DNA from: Cristatella mucedo
Lineage: Eukaryota > Bryozoa > Phylactolaemata > Cristatellidae
NCBI GenBank assembly: GCA_009760855.2
Contig: WPIO01000021.1
Span: 1,148,501-1,212,500, forward strand
Reading direction: 5' to 3'
Length of the DNA stretch: 64,000 bases
Position numbers and translations under genes: made by a program. This document shows, one piece after another, positions 9,242 to 20,064 of this stretch; the stretch's first letter is position 1; each line of letters begins with the position of its first letter. A model generated the notes under the pieces. It did not search any database. It had not been told where the DNA came from and worked only from the letters and a program-made list of their open reading frames with translations.

Positions 9242-12110
9242 GCATCAATAATAACAATAAAAACAATGCATTCGTATTGCGCGCTCAGAGAACCTAATCT
9301 CTTTCTACGCACTTTACTTACGCTGTAAATGAAGCACGATCTACGGGTTAATGTTGATATGCACAATGTCAACATATAAAATATGGTTAGTACCAGCATG
9401 CACGCATACGCGCACAAAGGACGAATCACATTGACCCACTAACTTTTGTGTTAAATTGATCGTTGTAGCTTTTTCAAACGTCGTTGAGCCCGGAGACGTC
9501 ATACCGCCAGTTGGTAGTGAGTTCCAGGCTTTGGGAACATACGAACTAAAGACGCGGCCTCCAAAAGATTTTGAGGTTTGTGCGAGGTATAGCTAAACCA
9601 TCTGACTCGGAAAGCGGGTGGTAAGACGCCGGGCTTGTTGGGAGAGAAGCTCTGATAGGTAGGCTGGAGCCAGAGAATGAAGGAACCTAAAAGTGAGTGA
9701 CAGAACTTTAAGCTGCTCGACTGGGAGCCAGTTCAGTTTGGCTAGAAGTCGTGTATGTAGCAGCTGCCGCGCTCAAGGCAGACAAGCACAGCTATCGAGT
9801 TTTACATCAACTGTAAGCAACTGATTGCAGCATCCGGTAGACCGGTGAGCAGCGAGTTACAGAAATCGAGACGGGATATCAGAAACGCATGGACCAATTT
9901 GATTCTAGTATCCCTGTCTGAGCAATCACGAATTCAGCAATATTAAATACCAGAAAGTGGGTAGATTTGACTGTGGAGTAGATACGATCGGCGAGTAAAA
10001 GGTCACTTTGAAACAGGATACCTAGATTCTGTGCAGATGCAACATTAGATAAGCCGACACAGCTGATTTTGAGCGTCAAGCCTTCCAATATCTGAATCAC
10101 TAGGTTTGCCACTAACTAGTAAGTTGGTTTCATCGTCATTCAATTTGAGATAGTTTGCTGACGTCCATGGGTAGATTTCAGTAACACATGCAGCAAGGGA
10201 GTTGATAGAGTTCAACTGGAGGGCTGGGAAGGATACAAGAAAATTTACAACTGTGTCTCATCAGCATATGTAATGTATCTCCGTCTGTAACTCCACAAAG
10301 TCATAAAGACCATGGGGGTGTTACGCAGTAGAGTTTTGTGTAGCGCACTCACAGCCTAATCGGCTTTTGGTACGCATTCGGTAGCCAACTGACTTCGTCT
10401 CACGCAACAAAGAGAATGTTGGAAGCATAGCAGAGTCAGGAGAGCAGTTGAGGTAGTGAGTAGCATGGAAGTAGCAGCTCAGGACCGCTGAAAAGGATGA
10501 GCCATAGTCGGCAGTAGGAGAGTAGTTGTCGTTGCGTAAGAATTGTGCAAGTAAGTTCCACAGTCTCGGACCTGCAGAGCTAAAGCTTCTGTCGCCAACT
10601 GTCTTTAAGCGGAGGAATGGAACAGCTAATTTATTGTCCACACAACAGGACAAGAGGGCGCGAAGAGGCTGAAACTGGTGCAGCAGTTCAGCTAGGTACG
10701 AAGGAGCCAAGCCGTGGCGGGCCTCGTGGGTCAGCGTAAGAACTCTGCTCTGTATCCGTTGCTCAACCGGCATCCATCCTAGCTCTTTTAGCAAACGAGA
10801 CACGTGTTCAAAGCTCCGGGACTTAAAAACTAGCCTTGCAGCCATATTCTTAGCCAGCTGCAGTGGCCTAATAGCTTTCTTTGGTAGCCCAGCCAAAACG
10901 GAATTGCAATAATCAAGCCTAAACAGAACTACGGAGAAAGTTACATTTTTTACAAGCAACTGTGGTAGGCAGCTCCTAATCTTGGATAGGGATCGGACGT
11001 GATGGCTAGCTGTAGAAGCAGTCTTCTGAATGAAGCTTTTAAAATTGAGGCAGCTGTCGAAAATGACACATAAATTTCAAGCACGTGGTGATCATTTAAT
11101 TTCAGGAAGTTTTCCGACATCCAGGATCGAATATCGGCAAGGCAAGCATTCAGTTTCTCAGTTGCTGCAGCAGATTCTGACGATTTGAATGACAATTACA
11201 ACTGAGTATCGTCAGCATAATAGTGATATCCTATTCCACGGGCCTTATCACTTTTCCCAGAGGTTGTGTATAAATGGAGAACAGCAACGGACCTGCATAG
11301 ATGTAAAAGCATAGACTGTGCCTGGTGATCACATTGCCAAGAAGGAGCGTATACACTGTGGTAAAACTCTCACCGAGCACAGACCCCTGAGGTACCCAGC
11401 ACTTCAGTGGCTTCTTGGATGATGATTTCCTCGGAATTTCCTTTGTCCATTCCCATCAATACTCCCACTGAGATAGGACCTAAACCATTGCAGTGCAGTG
11501 TTAGTGATGTCCAGGAGAAATGAGAGGCGCTCGAGAAGAACTTGGTGATCAATAGTATCAAATGCTGCCGAAAGATAGAGCAAAGCAAGCAGAGAGACTA
11601 AGTCTGCAATTCCTGATAACGTCGTTATACATCGGAAGCAATGCCGACTTTATGGAGTGAATAGCTCTACAACTAGATTCAAACTTACTTGGTAGGTTTG
11701 AAATTTCTATATTAGAGCTCAGCTGGTCTTACAAAACTAGTTGCAGTGTCTTTGATTGGAAAAGTAGAGGGGAGGCTGAGCGGAACTTGCTAAAGTTCTC
11801 TTGGTCTAGTGCTACTTTCTTAATCACTGGCAGAACTTCGTAGAAGAAGGACAGAGGGACTAGGGTCTGGAGGACTAGGAGACATTTTTAACTGAGAAAT
11901 GAATTTTAGGATGAGGTCTATCACGGCTTCCTTGAGTTGTACTCATGCGATGCACGGTATTGTGGGAGAGGAGTCCTGTGGGGTTGTTATTGAGAAACGC
12001 GAGTTCTGGGGGGATGCTGCTCGCTAAGAGATGGACTTCCGGTCTTGTCTATATTGCTGACGAAGATGTGACGAAGAAGCTAGTGAAGCGATCAGATAGA
12101 TGACACACAT
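9242..12110 (-). mobile_element. LINE A copy split by a LINE B insertion
   Basis: This is the longest A copy in the window, antisense to the plus strand. The 3' tail (AAT repeats on plus) begins at 9242 and the 3' part runs to 10268. The 5' part resumes at about 11300 and continues to about 12110. On the minus strand it starts with LSDRFTSFFV, then NNNPTGLLSHNTVH, then a block equivalent to LLKK-x-x-L-D-x-E-N-x-x-x-x-R-P-x-S, and then the FDTIDHQ region. The break falls at the codons for the YADD active site: the 5' part ends TACATCTATGCAG and the 3' part begins CATATGCTGATGAG. Many stops and frameshifts show it is dead. It lies about 630 bp downstream of the receptor stop codon, in the same orientation as that gene. 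Confidence 0.85.
10272..11299 (-). mobile_element. LINE B copy nested in LINE A
   Basis: The minus strand reads PLLFSIYTQPLGKVI, HYYADDTQL, a SFKSSESAAATEKLNACLAD block, and then LDYCNSVLAGLPKKAIRPLQ and the LTHEARHGLAPSYLAELL tail domain. The copy ends at 10272 in the family-B terminus (GGAGTTACAGACGGAGATAC on the minus strand). Its own YADD is intact, but a stop follows it and further breaks lie upstream of the tail domain. It is 5'-truncated within the RT domain. Short ATCTATGC/ATATGC matches at the two joins could be a worn target-site duplication. Confidence 0.85.
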
Positions 12111-12114
12111 GCTA

Positions 12115-12742
12115 ATTTGGTTCTGGCAGCTCCCCGCCGATACCCGGGCTAGTTCTAAGGGCAATACCTTACTCTCGAAGCCAGGCAGTAATATGTTCTG
12201 CATGTCATTGACATCTGTACAGAATCAAACTGCCTCAATAAAATGAAATAGTAGTGCTTGCCGATCGCGTCTCAGCTGCTAAGTAAGCCAAGTGAGGGCA
12301 AATCAATATTTACTCTTCTAAGCTAGCTGCAATCGTGTACAGTTCTTGGCTATGGTCCTGCTTATGACATCGTGGCTAATATTCGTTCACTGCACGGTCC
12401 TTGTAACCAACAGTTTCGATAATGTATCGCGATATGGCTGGCTCAACACAGAGCACGTTGAATTCGATTCAGTGAATGACTTATGTAAGGTGCTAGGTCT
12501 GTGGTCTATGTTCAGGCCAAATATTTCTACATTATGTTTGTGAATGATTGTCGGCCCAAGCATTGCCGATTAAGGACAACGAAAAAGTTAAAGCTGTATG
12601 TACAAGGGTAGTCGAGAACTAGAGTCGTTGCACAAAAGCGGTAATTCAGCGGTTCCTCTGTTAATAAGGAAACTTGAACGTGGCAAAAATCTATGCAGCA
12701 TATTCGCAACACATTGCTGTTCACCATTCCCACTACGCACAA
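12115..12742. other. Receptor 3' flank, no feature seen
   Basis: This is the presumed 3' UTR and flank of the minus-strand receptor. I found no minus-strand AATAAA between 12300 and 12742, so the poly(A) site is not placed. Confidence 0.4.
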
Positions 12743-14760
12743 TCACTTTGCCGTTTTTTCGAGATTGCTGGACGATGTCAGGAGAGACGAGATCGTCTGC
12801 TGGGACGAGCTGAATCTTGGTTTTTGAGACAGGCACAGCGCCGGAGACTGCGCTCGTCGAGTGAACTTGGACTTGTAAAGGTCGAGAATACGCTCGTTAA
12901 AGGTAAAGGCGAAAAATATGAATGTGCCCATACTTCCGTTCAGCAGATTAAAGAAGAGATTGAGTATGTAAATGACGTAGCAAGCTGCTTGTCCTAGCTC
13001 AGCCTTCACGTTGCTGTTCGTCCCGACCACAGCGATGATGACGCCAAAGACCCACGAAAATCCGTAGAGAACCGATAGGCGTACGTGTATGGATAGCTGG
13101 CTGGGATCTCGGCGGCGACCGTTTAGGCCCGAATCTCGCCTCAGCGCAATGCTACCTTTGCTGCCACGTGAGGGGCTGGCTGGCGGTGCTGCCTTGCTCT
13201 CGCTGACCCCCGAACTGCTCCGCCGGCAGCTGGAGCCCTTTTGATACGCCCTCATGCCGCATACGGTGCGAGCGAACAGACAGACGTTGACCAGGAGGCA
13301 ATAGACGAGCGGCGCGCCGAAGGACAGCAGCGTAGCCATGGGATTCGCAATCCAGCAGCCGATTCCTCGATATGCGGCGACGCTGACCGACTCGACCGTG
13401 CCGTTCACGGCTACAGGAACCGAGCTGACGCTGGTAATCCCGCCGTAGCCTATGGAGTCTTGGCTGATGCCGAAGTTAATGCTGATGCACACGGTGCAGA
13501 CGATGGCCGGCACACCGTAGGCGTAAGCTGCGTAGACCAGCAGCGGCCTGGCATCGCTGGGTCTCTGGACCAGGCGGACTCGGAAGCCGCTGCCGAAGGA
13601 TTTGTAACCGATGTAAGCCATAACGTTGGTCCAGAAGAAGCTGCATAAGAGAAAGTAGTGCGATAGAACTGCCAATGTCGTGCACAGGTCTCGAACCGCA
13701 CCGGCGTAGTTTCCAAGAAGGAAGGTTAGCTGCGCAGCGAATTCAGCAGCAGTAAGGTTCATGATGCTCGCACCAGCCAAAGTCCTTAGAGATCGAAACA
13801 TTGCGTAAGTTAGAAATGTGACGGTCATTGCAAGCAGTGAGACCAACGTGCAGACGAGTCCAACTATCGCTGATGCTTTTGCGAAGTCGTCGAGGAAAGC
13901 GCACGGACGATTCTGACTCGGTTGCTCACTGTATAGCATGCTTACGTATTCCAAGATGAGGTTTAGCGGTAAGCAGGTTTGCAAGACATAGCTCCCGTCG
14001 ATGTGATCGTTCTCATCATTACCAGTCGAATTGTGGTTTGCATTCGCACTGTGTTCTTCGTAAACATACTCATATTCATCGGTCGTGTATAGCTCCTTAT
14101 ATGAGGGGAGCTTACGAAAAACTGGGTCATGGGAGAGATATGTCGCGTTTATGGATTGATTTGGCATGAGTTCATAATCCCCTGCCCCCAGACTAATTCT
14201 CGAACAGTTGGCATCGACAATCTTAGGCATAGGATCGCACACAACGGCCATCTGCGAAATGTTTTTATTCGCCCAGTACGTTTTGTCGAGGTCAACAATA
14301 ACCTGGAACTTGCCAATACTGTACGATTTACCAATGCCCGGGACTCGGACGCCGACAATTTCTGTCTTGTTTGACCAAAGGAGCTCGAACTCCTGATTGA
14401 AGTACTCGGCCGTCATGCCGGCACACCAGCTCGATTCATCATCGTGCACCACTCCTTCGATGCAGACAGGGTTGCTGCTGTTACTGCTATTCAGAAGATC
14501 CCCGAAGGGATTTTTCCAACTTTTCTTTAGAAAGTCGAATATGTGTTTCCTGTGATAGAGATGGAAGCTGACCTTCATCGAAACCATGCAGTCCCTCGTG
14601 CCACACGAAGCGTGGCCGGGCTGGACGTTCGTGCTGTTGCACACTTGATCTTGGCACATCCTCAGCAGTGGGTCTACGGACATCCCTTGAGTGCTCGACC
14701 TCCTTTGCCGGTGAGCCTGGCCTCTCCCCATATTCCATTCGTGACCGACGTCGGCTGCCA

Positions 14761-14792
<32 letters not shown>

Positions 14793-16048
14793 GGCAGGCC
14801 TGTGCGTGCTGATGAGCTCTTTCGCTGAGCGTTGCGTGCTGAGAACCGGGCTGTGGTGTCCCAGCTGAGCTCGGCGGCCGATCGTGAATGTTGTGGCCTC
14901 TCTTTGCTGCCACCAGGCTCGACAGCAACAGTGGCTGACTGAAAGCTGTCAGCCAGAGTGGCTCCTGTAGGGCCGCGAGCGGGGCTTGAGGTAGCCACTG
15001 CAACCGTTTCTGTTCCGCTGTCAGTAGCGAGCAAGTGCAGCTGCTGCGTCGGTGCGTTCCCTGTGCGGTTAGCTGACAGCTCTGCCGTCTCTACAGCGTC
15101 GACTGGACGAGTTGAGGATGCTTTGCAGTGACCGTGTCCACTCAGCACAGGAGTGAGCAGGGTGACGTTGACCCTGTCCGCCACTGTGCTACGGACTGAC
15201 TGCACCATGTGCCTTTGAAAATCGTCTTCGAAGCGTGCCGTATAGCTGGCCAGATGTTGAGCTGCTGCTGCTGGCAGCCGAACGTCCATACAGATGCTGC
15301 GCCGAAGGCTGTTGCCACCGCTGTCACTGCCGGCTGTTTCGTTGCCGTTGGCTGCCTGTGACTGCACAATTCGGCCGAGTGCAAGAGAGCGTGGCATGCA
15401 CTCGCCGTTCACGGACATGTAGTCGTTTGGACAGCGTATTCGCATGCACTTCAGCTCGAATGGGTTGTATAGCTGGTCCGGGTCCGCACACACCTGTCCA
15501 GATGTAGTGTCGTCTGTGAACAGGAGGTTTGCCTGCCCATCGAAGCCGAAATTGAACAGTGCAGCATAGCCCAATCGAGGGTCTGATGAGCCGATGGCGG
15601 CTGATGGGACGGAGACCGATCTTTTCTCGGGATTTAACAAAAGGTCGGCTTGAGCACAATACTCCAAACCTGGTAGCGGTGCTCCTTCAGACGGCTGATG
15701 AATTTCTAGGTTGCTGCATGCTGAAATTGTTGGTAGTACGAAGCCGAGCTCTGTAACTCCTTGTTTAATTACCTGCGGGCAGTTTAGCATAAGCTGCCAT
15801 CTGGTGACTTCAACTCGGCCGTAGCAATACGCACAAAATATGTTTTTGTACGTCACCTCTGCTAATTTGTCAGTTACAGGAATGATATCGAGAAGGTTTT
15901 CAGGCTCGCTCTCACATCGATCCTTCCAGTAGCCTGCACTATATGCCGGACATATTGCCACTACCATGAACAATCCTGTATCATCTGAGCTGTCGCCTTG
16001 GTAATGAGGCACTTGTAAGCATTTGAATGAGTTGCCAGGTGGCCGATC
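12743..16048 (-). CDS. Methuselah-like seven-transmembrane receptor, long terminal exon
   Basis: This exon encodes 1101 residues of a plasma-membrane G-protein-coupled receptor of the methuselah-like/class B group. Counting from the first exon residue, Asp, the ectodomain has a cysteine-rich part with VTYKNIFCAYC at 65-75 and CPNDYMSVNGEC at 206-217. A Ser/Thr/Ala-rich linker follows, with ten Gln at about 419-428, and then a second cysteine domain with many N-x-S/T sites. Seven hydrophobic segments lie at about 725-749, 758-780, 786-812, 834-859, 902-927, 989-1008 and 1017-1051. Typical residues are RTLAGASIMNLTAAEF in TM2, CSFFWTNVMAYIGYKSF in TM3, GIGCWI before TM5 and YILNLFFNLLNGSMGTFIFF in TM7. 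The third intracellular loop is unusually long, about 60 residues, Ser/Arg-rich. No GPS cleavage motif is visible. The open frame extends upstream to a TTG, but no in-frame ATG exists there. I place the exon start after a GCAG at 16049-16052, so a signal-peptide exon must lie upstream. The ligand is unknown. Confidence 0.9.
14762..14791 (+). repeat. (CTG)10 run encoding poly-Gln in the receptor
   Basis: A pure CTG run on the plus strand reads CAG on the minus strand and gives ten Gln in the receptor ectodomain linker. Such runs commonly vary in length between individuals. Confidence 0.9.
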
Positions 16049-16515
16049 CTGCAATAATAGCCAAGATAGTAATACTAATAACAAAAATAGTAACACATTG
16101 GCATTGCACACTAAGAGAGCTACACCTCTTCCTAGGCTCTTTGAATAAACTGGAAACAAAACATGTCAGTTTGTTCGTGACAACATTAACCATTTCAGCA
16201 CACAGAAGAACAAACCAAAAATTCAAGCGAGAGAATGCCGCTGAAGATTTGTATTGTTTAGCTTTTAAATCAGTTTACATGGTGCCCAGACAGATGTGTT
16301 GTGGCATCAGCCGGGAGTGAGTTCCAGGCTTTAATACCACACGAATGGTAACCATGATCTCCAAGACTTTTAAATTTCTTGAGAGGCAAATTCAAACGAG
16401 CAGAGTCGGAAGAGCAGGTGTTTCAACACGAGGCCTGGTTAGGAAGTATTTCAGATAGGTAGCCCGGACTACGATAATGAAGGAAGATAAAGGTCAATGA
16501 CAAAAAGTTATAACA
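16045..16515 (-). mobile_element. LINE A copy abutting the receptor exon
   Basis: On the minus strand this copy runs in the same direction as the receptor gene. The ORF-end block (GGGAGTGAGTTCCAGGCTTT on plus near 16314) is clear. The 3' end aligns well: AAAGAGCCTAGGAAGAGGTG corresponds to the family's AAAGCGCCTAGAAAGAGATT, followed by AGCTCTCTTAGTGTGCAATG and a decayed T-rich (ATT)n tail. That tail leads straight into GCAG and the first receptor codons. The apparent hydrophobic start of the receptor frame, VLLFLLLVLLSWLLL, is this tail read as protein. Confidence 0.8.
16049..16110 (-). promoter_or_regulatory. Putative 3' splice site made from a LINE tail
   Basis: Minus-strand T-rich sequence with TTAGTATTACTATC (branch-point-like) is followed by CTATTATTGCAG and the exon base at 16048. 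Phase 0 is kept (CAG then GAT CGG). The stretch is the (ATT)n remnant of the LINE A copy. No transcript evidence is available. Confidence 0.55.
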
Positions 16516-16600
16516 AATATAAATAATTTGTATAGCTCTTTAAGAGAACTTGTGCGTCTTGGAAATTTACATAAGCTATAAAGGAAGCATGACAATATGG

Positions 16601-17057
16601 CACTTCATTCTTTGGCTCCAGCCTATCTCTCAGATATACTCCCCCCACCAGGCCAAGCATCGTACCAACCTCAAATCCTTTGGAGACCGTGCATTTAGTT
16701 CGTATGCTCCCAAAGCCTGGAACTCCCTCCCGACCTGCGTCAGAACATCCCCTGACCTGACCACATTTAAAAAGAACTTATAAAAACACCTATTTAGGAC
16801 AGCATTTAGTGGGTCCCTGTGATTCGTCCTTCATGTGCTTATGCGTGCTGACACTGTGCCAGCTGCTACTAACCACATTTGCAGGCTTACCGTGTGCATG
16901 TCACCCCTAACCATGTTATTCATTTTTTTCGTTTATCAAGCATGATATTACTCACCATTCAATTGCATTTCCCTTTGCAGCAAATGTAAAGCGCCTAGAG
17001 AGAAATTGAGTTCTCTGACGGCGCTTTATCAAGCGCATTATTATTATTATTATTATT
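16601..17057 (+). mobile_element. LINE A 3' end, nested insertion
   Basis: A sense copy starts at CACTTCATTCTTTGGCTCC, within the RT tail domain. It reads TNLKSFGDRAFSSYAPKAWN and ends in (ATT)n. It splits the antisense A copy. TATGG occurs at both joins and may be the target duplication. Confidence 0.8.
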
Positions 17058-17311
17058 ATGGTTAGTGCTAACATGCAGAGTGTGGGTTGGCCTAATCACA
17101 ACAAGTCCACAAGAACCCAGCTAATACTGTGAGGAACAGGTTTTTAGCATCTTTTTAAATGTCATCAAGTCAGGGTATGTCCGAACGTCAGTCGGGAGTG
17201 AGTTCCAGACTTTGGGAGCATGCGAATTAAAGGAGCTGTCTCTTAAGGATTTGATTGGAGGTTAGTTTGCGGCACAGGTAAGCGACTCGAGTCAGAAGTG
17301 TGGGTGGTACG

Positions 17312-17540
17312 ATGATGGGCTTATGCGTGCTGACACTGCTGCATGCTGCCACTAACCACACTTGCATGTTGACCCTGTGCATGTCACCCCTAACCATGTT
17401 ATTCATGTTGTTTATCAAGCATGATATTACTACCCATTCAATCGCGTTTCCTTTTGCAGCAAATGTAAAGCGCCTAGAAAGAGATTCAGTTCTCTGAGGG
17501 CGCTTTATCAAGTGTATTATTATTATTATTACTATTATGG
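17312..17540 (+). mobile_element. LINE A 3' end, second nested insertion
   Basis: A sense 3' UTR of family A starts at GGGCTTATGCGTGCTGACAC and ends in (ATT)n near 17538. It splits the same antisense A copy between the CGATGA and CCTGATTGGGG segments. Confidence 0.8.
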
Positions 17541-17874
17541 TGAATATAATAGCCTGATTGGGGCGTAGTTCTAATGGGCAGGTTGAAGCAAGAGAATGAG
17601 GGACCTACAATTTAGGGACGACAACTTGAAGACGATACATTGTTTGATAGGAAGACAGTTCAGGTCGGCAGGAAGGGTTGCAATATCGCAACTGATACGC
17701 TCGCGACAGACGAGACTAGCTGCAGAGATGTGTACCAACTGTAAACGCCTGATTGCACAGGTAGGAAGACCAGTAAGTATTGAGTCCCCGAAGTCAAGAC
17801 GGGATGTCACACATGCATAGACAAACAATAAAATCATCACTAAACGGCTTGATAGATAGTCGTTCCTGTTCAAT

Positions 17875-18225
17875 TCCTACGCTTAAAGACCATTGGCAGC
17901 AGGTTTTGCTCTGCAGGTCCAAGACTGTGCCACTCACTTCCTAAGTTCTTACGCAGCAACATGCTCTGTTCTCCGGCTGCAGACTATGGAACATCATTTT
18001 TTCAACCGTCTTGAGCTGCTACTTCTATACAGCTCACTTCCTCAACTGCCCTACTGACTCAGCTATGCTTGTCACTTTCTCTAGTTTTCGTGAGGTTAAG
18101 TCTGTTGGCGACTGTGTGCCACCGAAAGCTTCTTATGCTACGAGTGGGCTATAGAAAGTTCTCCTCCGTAACACCCACTAAGTCCGTGCGGCTTTGTGGA
18201 GTTAAGGCGAAAATACATTAATGCA
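17875..18225 (+). mobile_element. LINE B 3' end
   Basis: A sense copy beginning CTTAAAGACCATTGGCAGC (the RLKTVGD region) and ending GTGGAGTTAAGGCGAAAATACATTA-like, the family-B terminus. It is diverged and non-coding. Confidence 0.75.
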
Positions 18226-18229
18226 AATC

Positions 18230-18600
18230 AGTGAGACTGATGTAATATGGCCCTTCCACGTCCCCGACAGACGAGCCCAGCATCAGAATCTTTCACCAGC
18301 TGTAAGCACTCTTCTGCAAGTCTTACAGACCAACGTGTAGTGAGATACAGAATTGTAGATGGGTTGACACAACTGCAAGCATCATCTGAAATGTAGTAAA
18401 CATGCCCCAACTTTTGCAATCCAATGTCTGAAAGTAGACAGACTTAACTGTGGAGCTGAGCTAGTCCAGCTTAAGGAACTGAAATGATTGCAGAAGGAGA
18501 TTGAGTAGAATTGAATAAGAAATCTTCCACTATGCCAGAGAATGCGTGGATTGAAAGATTGAACCCCCAACACAAATCTCGCGAAGAGTCTTTTAGTAGA
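18230..18600 (-). mobile_element. Old LINE A fragment
   Basis: Antisense ORF sequence with CAGCTGTAAGCACT and TGTCTGAAAGTAGACAGACT blocks shared with other A copies, strongly diverged. Confidence 0.6.
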
Positions 18601-18644
18601 GGTAATCTGTCAAGTAAGCGGCTCAAGTTTACAGTTCATTAGGT

Positions 18645-19085
18645 CCTTTCATTCTTTGGCTCCAGTCTACCTATCAAATCTACTCCCGCACCAAGCTAAA
18701 CATCGCACCACTGCTTTTCGTAATCTTATCATTTACCTATACCTCGCACAAACCTCAAGTCCTATGGTGACCGTACCTTGAGCTCGTATGTTCCTAAAGC
18801 CTGGAAATTACTTGAGACTTGTTTCACGACATCCCCGACTTGACCATATTTAAAAAGAAACTAAAGCACATATTTATCACAGCATTTAGTGGGTCCGTGT
18901 GATTCGTTCTTTGTGTGCCAATGCGTGCTGACACGATGCATGCTGCCACGAACCACATTTGCATGCAGACCCTGTGCATGTCACCTCTAACTGTGTTATG
19001 ATTTTTGTTTGCTTTCTATGCAGCATCTGTAAAGTGCCTAGAAAGAAATACAGTTCTCTGAGGACGCTGTACAAATGTATTGTTG
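18645..19085 (+). mobile_element. LINE A 3' end
   Basis: A sense copy from the FHSLAPVYLS region through the 3' UTR (GTGCTGACACGATGCATGC) to GTGCCTAGAAAGAAATACAG and a decayed (ATT)n tail. Confidence 0.8.
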
Positions 19086-19089
19086 TTAT

Positions 19090-19235
19090 CATTATTGTTC
19101 ATTGAGCATGCTACCACTAACCATTCAATCATGCTACCTTTGCTGCAAATGTAACCTTTGCTGCAAATGTAAAGTGCCTAGAAAGAGATTGAGTTATGTG
19201 AGGGTGCTATACAAATATATTATTATTATTTTTAA
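19090..19235 (+). mobile_element. Second LINE A 3' end in tandem, with internal duplication
   Basis: It begins directly after the tail of the preceding copy with TTGAGCATGCTACCACTAAC and ends in ATTATTATT. The segment ACCTTTGCTGCAAATGTA occurs twice in a row at about 19136-19171, a local duplication not seen in the other copies. Confidence 0.75.
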
Positions 19236-19504
19236 CTGGTCAAGTTCAGTCATGATTCAGTTCATGATTCACGCCACTATAAGTTTAAAGCTTTGCCTAT
19301 TTAACTGACGTCTAGCCAGGAGGCAGGCGTTGCATAATGTAACGGCAACGCTTGAGGTCAAGCAATATCCCGTGTTTAATTAAGAATTGATTATTTACTG
19401 TTATTTAAAATCGTATTCGCTGCGGATAAATATTAACGGCCTTTTCATATAAATTCAATGAGAAGTATAGAAACACAAGTTTGTTCGCACTTAAATAGGG
19501 TGAG

Positions 19505-20060
19505 AAATAATGGTAGTAACAATAAAATATTTTTAGGGCACCTGCAGATTGCCTTATCTCTTTCTCGGCACTTGACATGTGCTGCAAAGAAAGCGATGCA
19601 ATAGGGTTTGTGATAACATGCACAGCGTCAGCACACGTGGACATAAGAAAACAATCCACACGGACCTAGCAAATGCTTTGAAGAGCAAGCGTGCTTAATT
19701 AAGATTTCATTTTAAATTTCGTCGAGTCAGGGTATGAACTGACGTCAGTCGGGAGTGAGTTCTAGGCTTTGGAAGCATACGAACTAACGGCACGGTCTCT
19801 AGAGGATTTTAGCTAGGCTAGCGGCAAAGCTAAGCGACTTGAGCCAAAAGAGCCATTGGTTCGATGGCTGGCCTGATTGCGAAGTAGTGCGAATATTTAG
19901 GTTGGAGAAAGAGGGTGAACGGTCCTAAAATGTAGTGGCTAAACTTTTAAGTCAATGCGCCCCTTGATGGGAAACCGGGAGAAGAGTCGTGGAGATTTGG
20001 CGTACTGTGGCAATTGCAAGGTTCACATCAGAAACGGGTGTGACAATATTGCAAATATAA
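19505..20060 (-). mobile_element. LINE A copy
   Basis: Antisense, with a tail near 19505, 3' UTR (ACATGCACAGCGTCAGCAC) and an ORF-end block (GACGTCAGTCGGGAGTGAGT). No intact reading frame. Confidence 0.75.
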
Positions 20061-20064
20061 ACTA

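Larger units (their letters stand above)
16517..17820 (-). mobile_element. LINE A copy carrying two inserted LINE A ends
   Basis: Antisense A sequence occurs in three consecutive pieces that join into one element: 16517-16600 (3' tail), 17060-17311 (3' UTR and ORF end), and 17545-17820 (ORF). The two gaps are filled by sense A 3' ends. The first piece stops at CAATATGG and the second resumes at ATGGTTAGTG, matching the uninterrupted family sequence GAATGGTTAGTGGTAGC. Confidence 0.8.

Noticed and set aside
16049-16159. N-terminal signal peptide or anchor of the receptor (frame starting at 16159)
   Set aside because: The start codon is TTG, no in-frame ATG exists, and the hydrophobic stretch aligns to the LINE A tail. 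It is better read as intron end.
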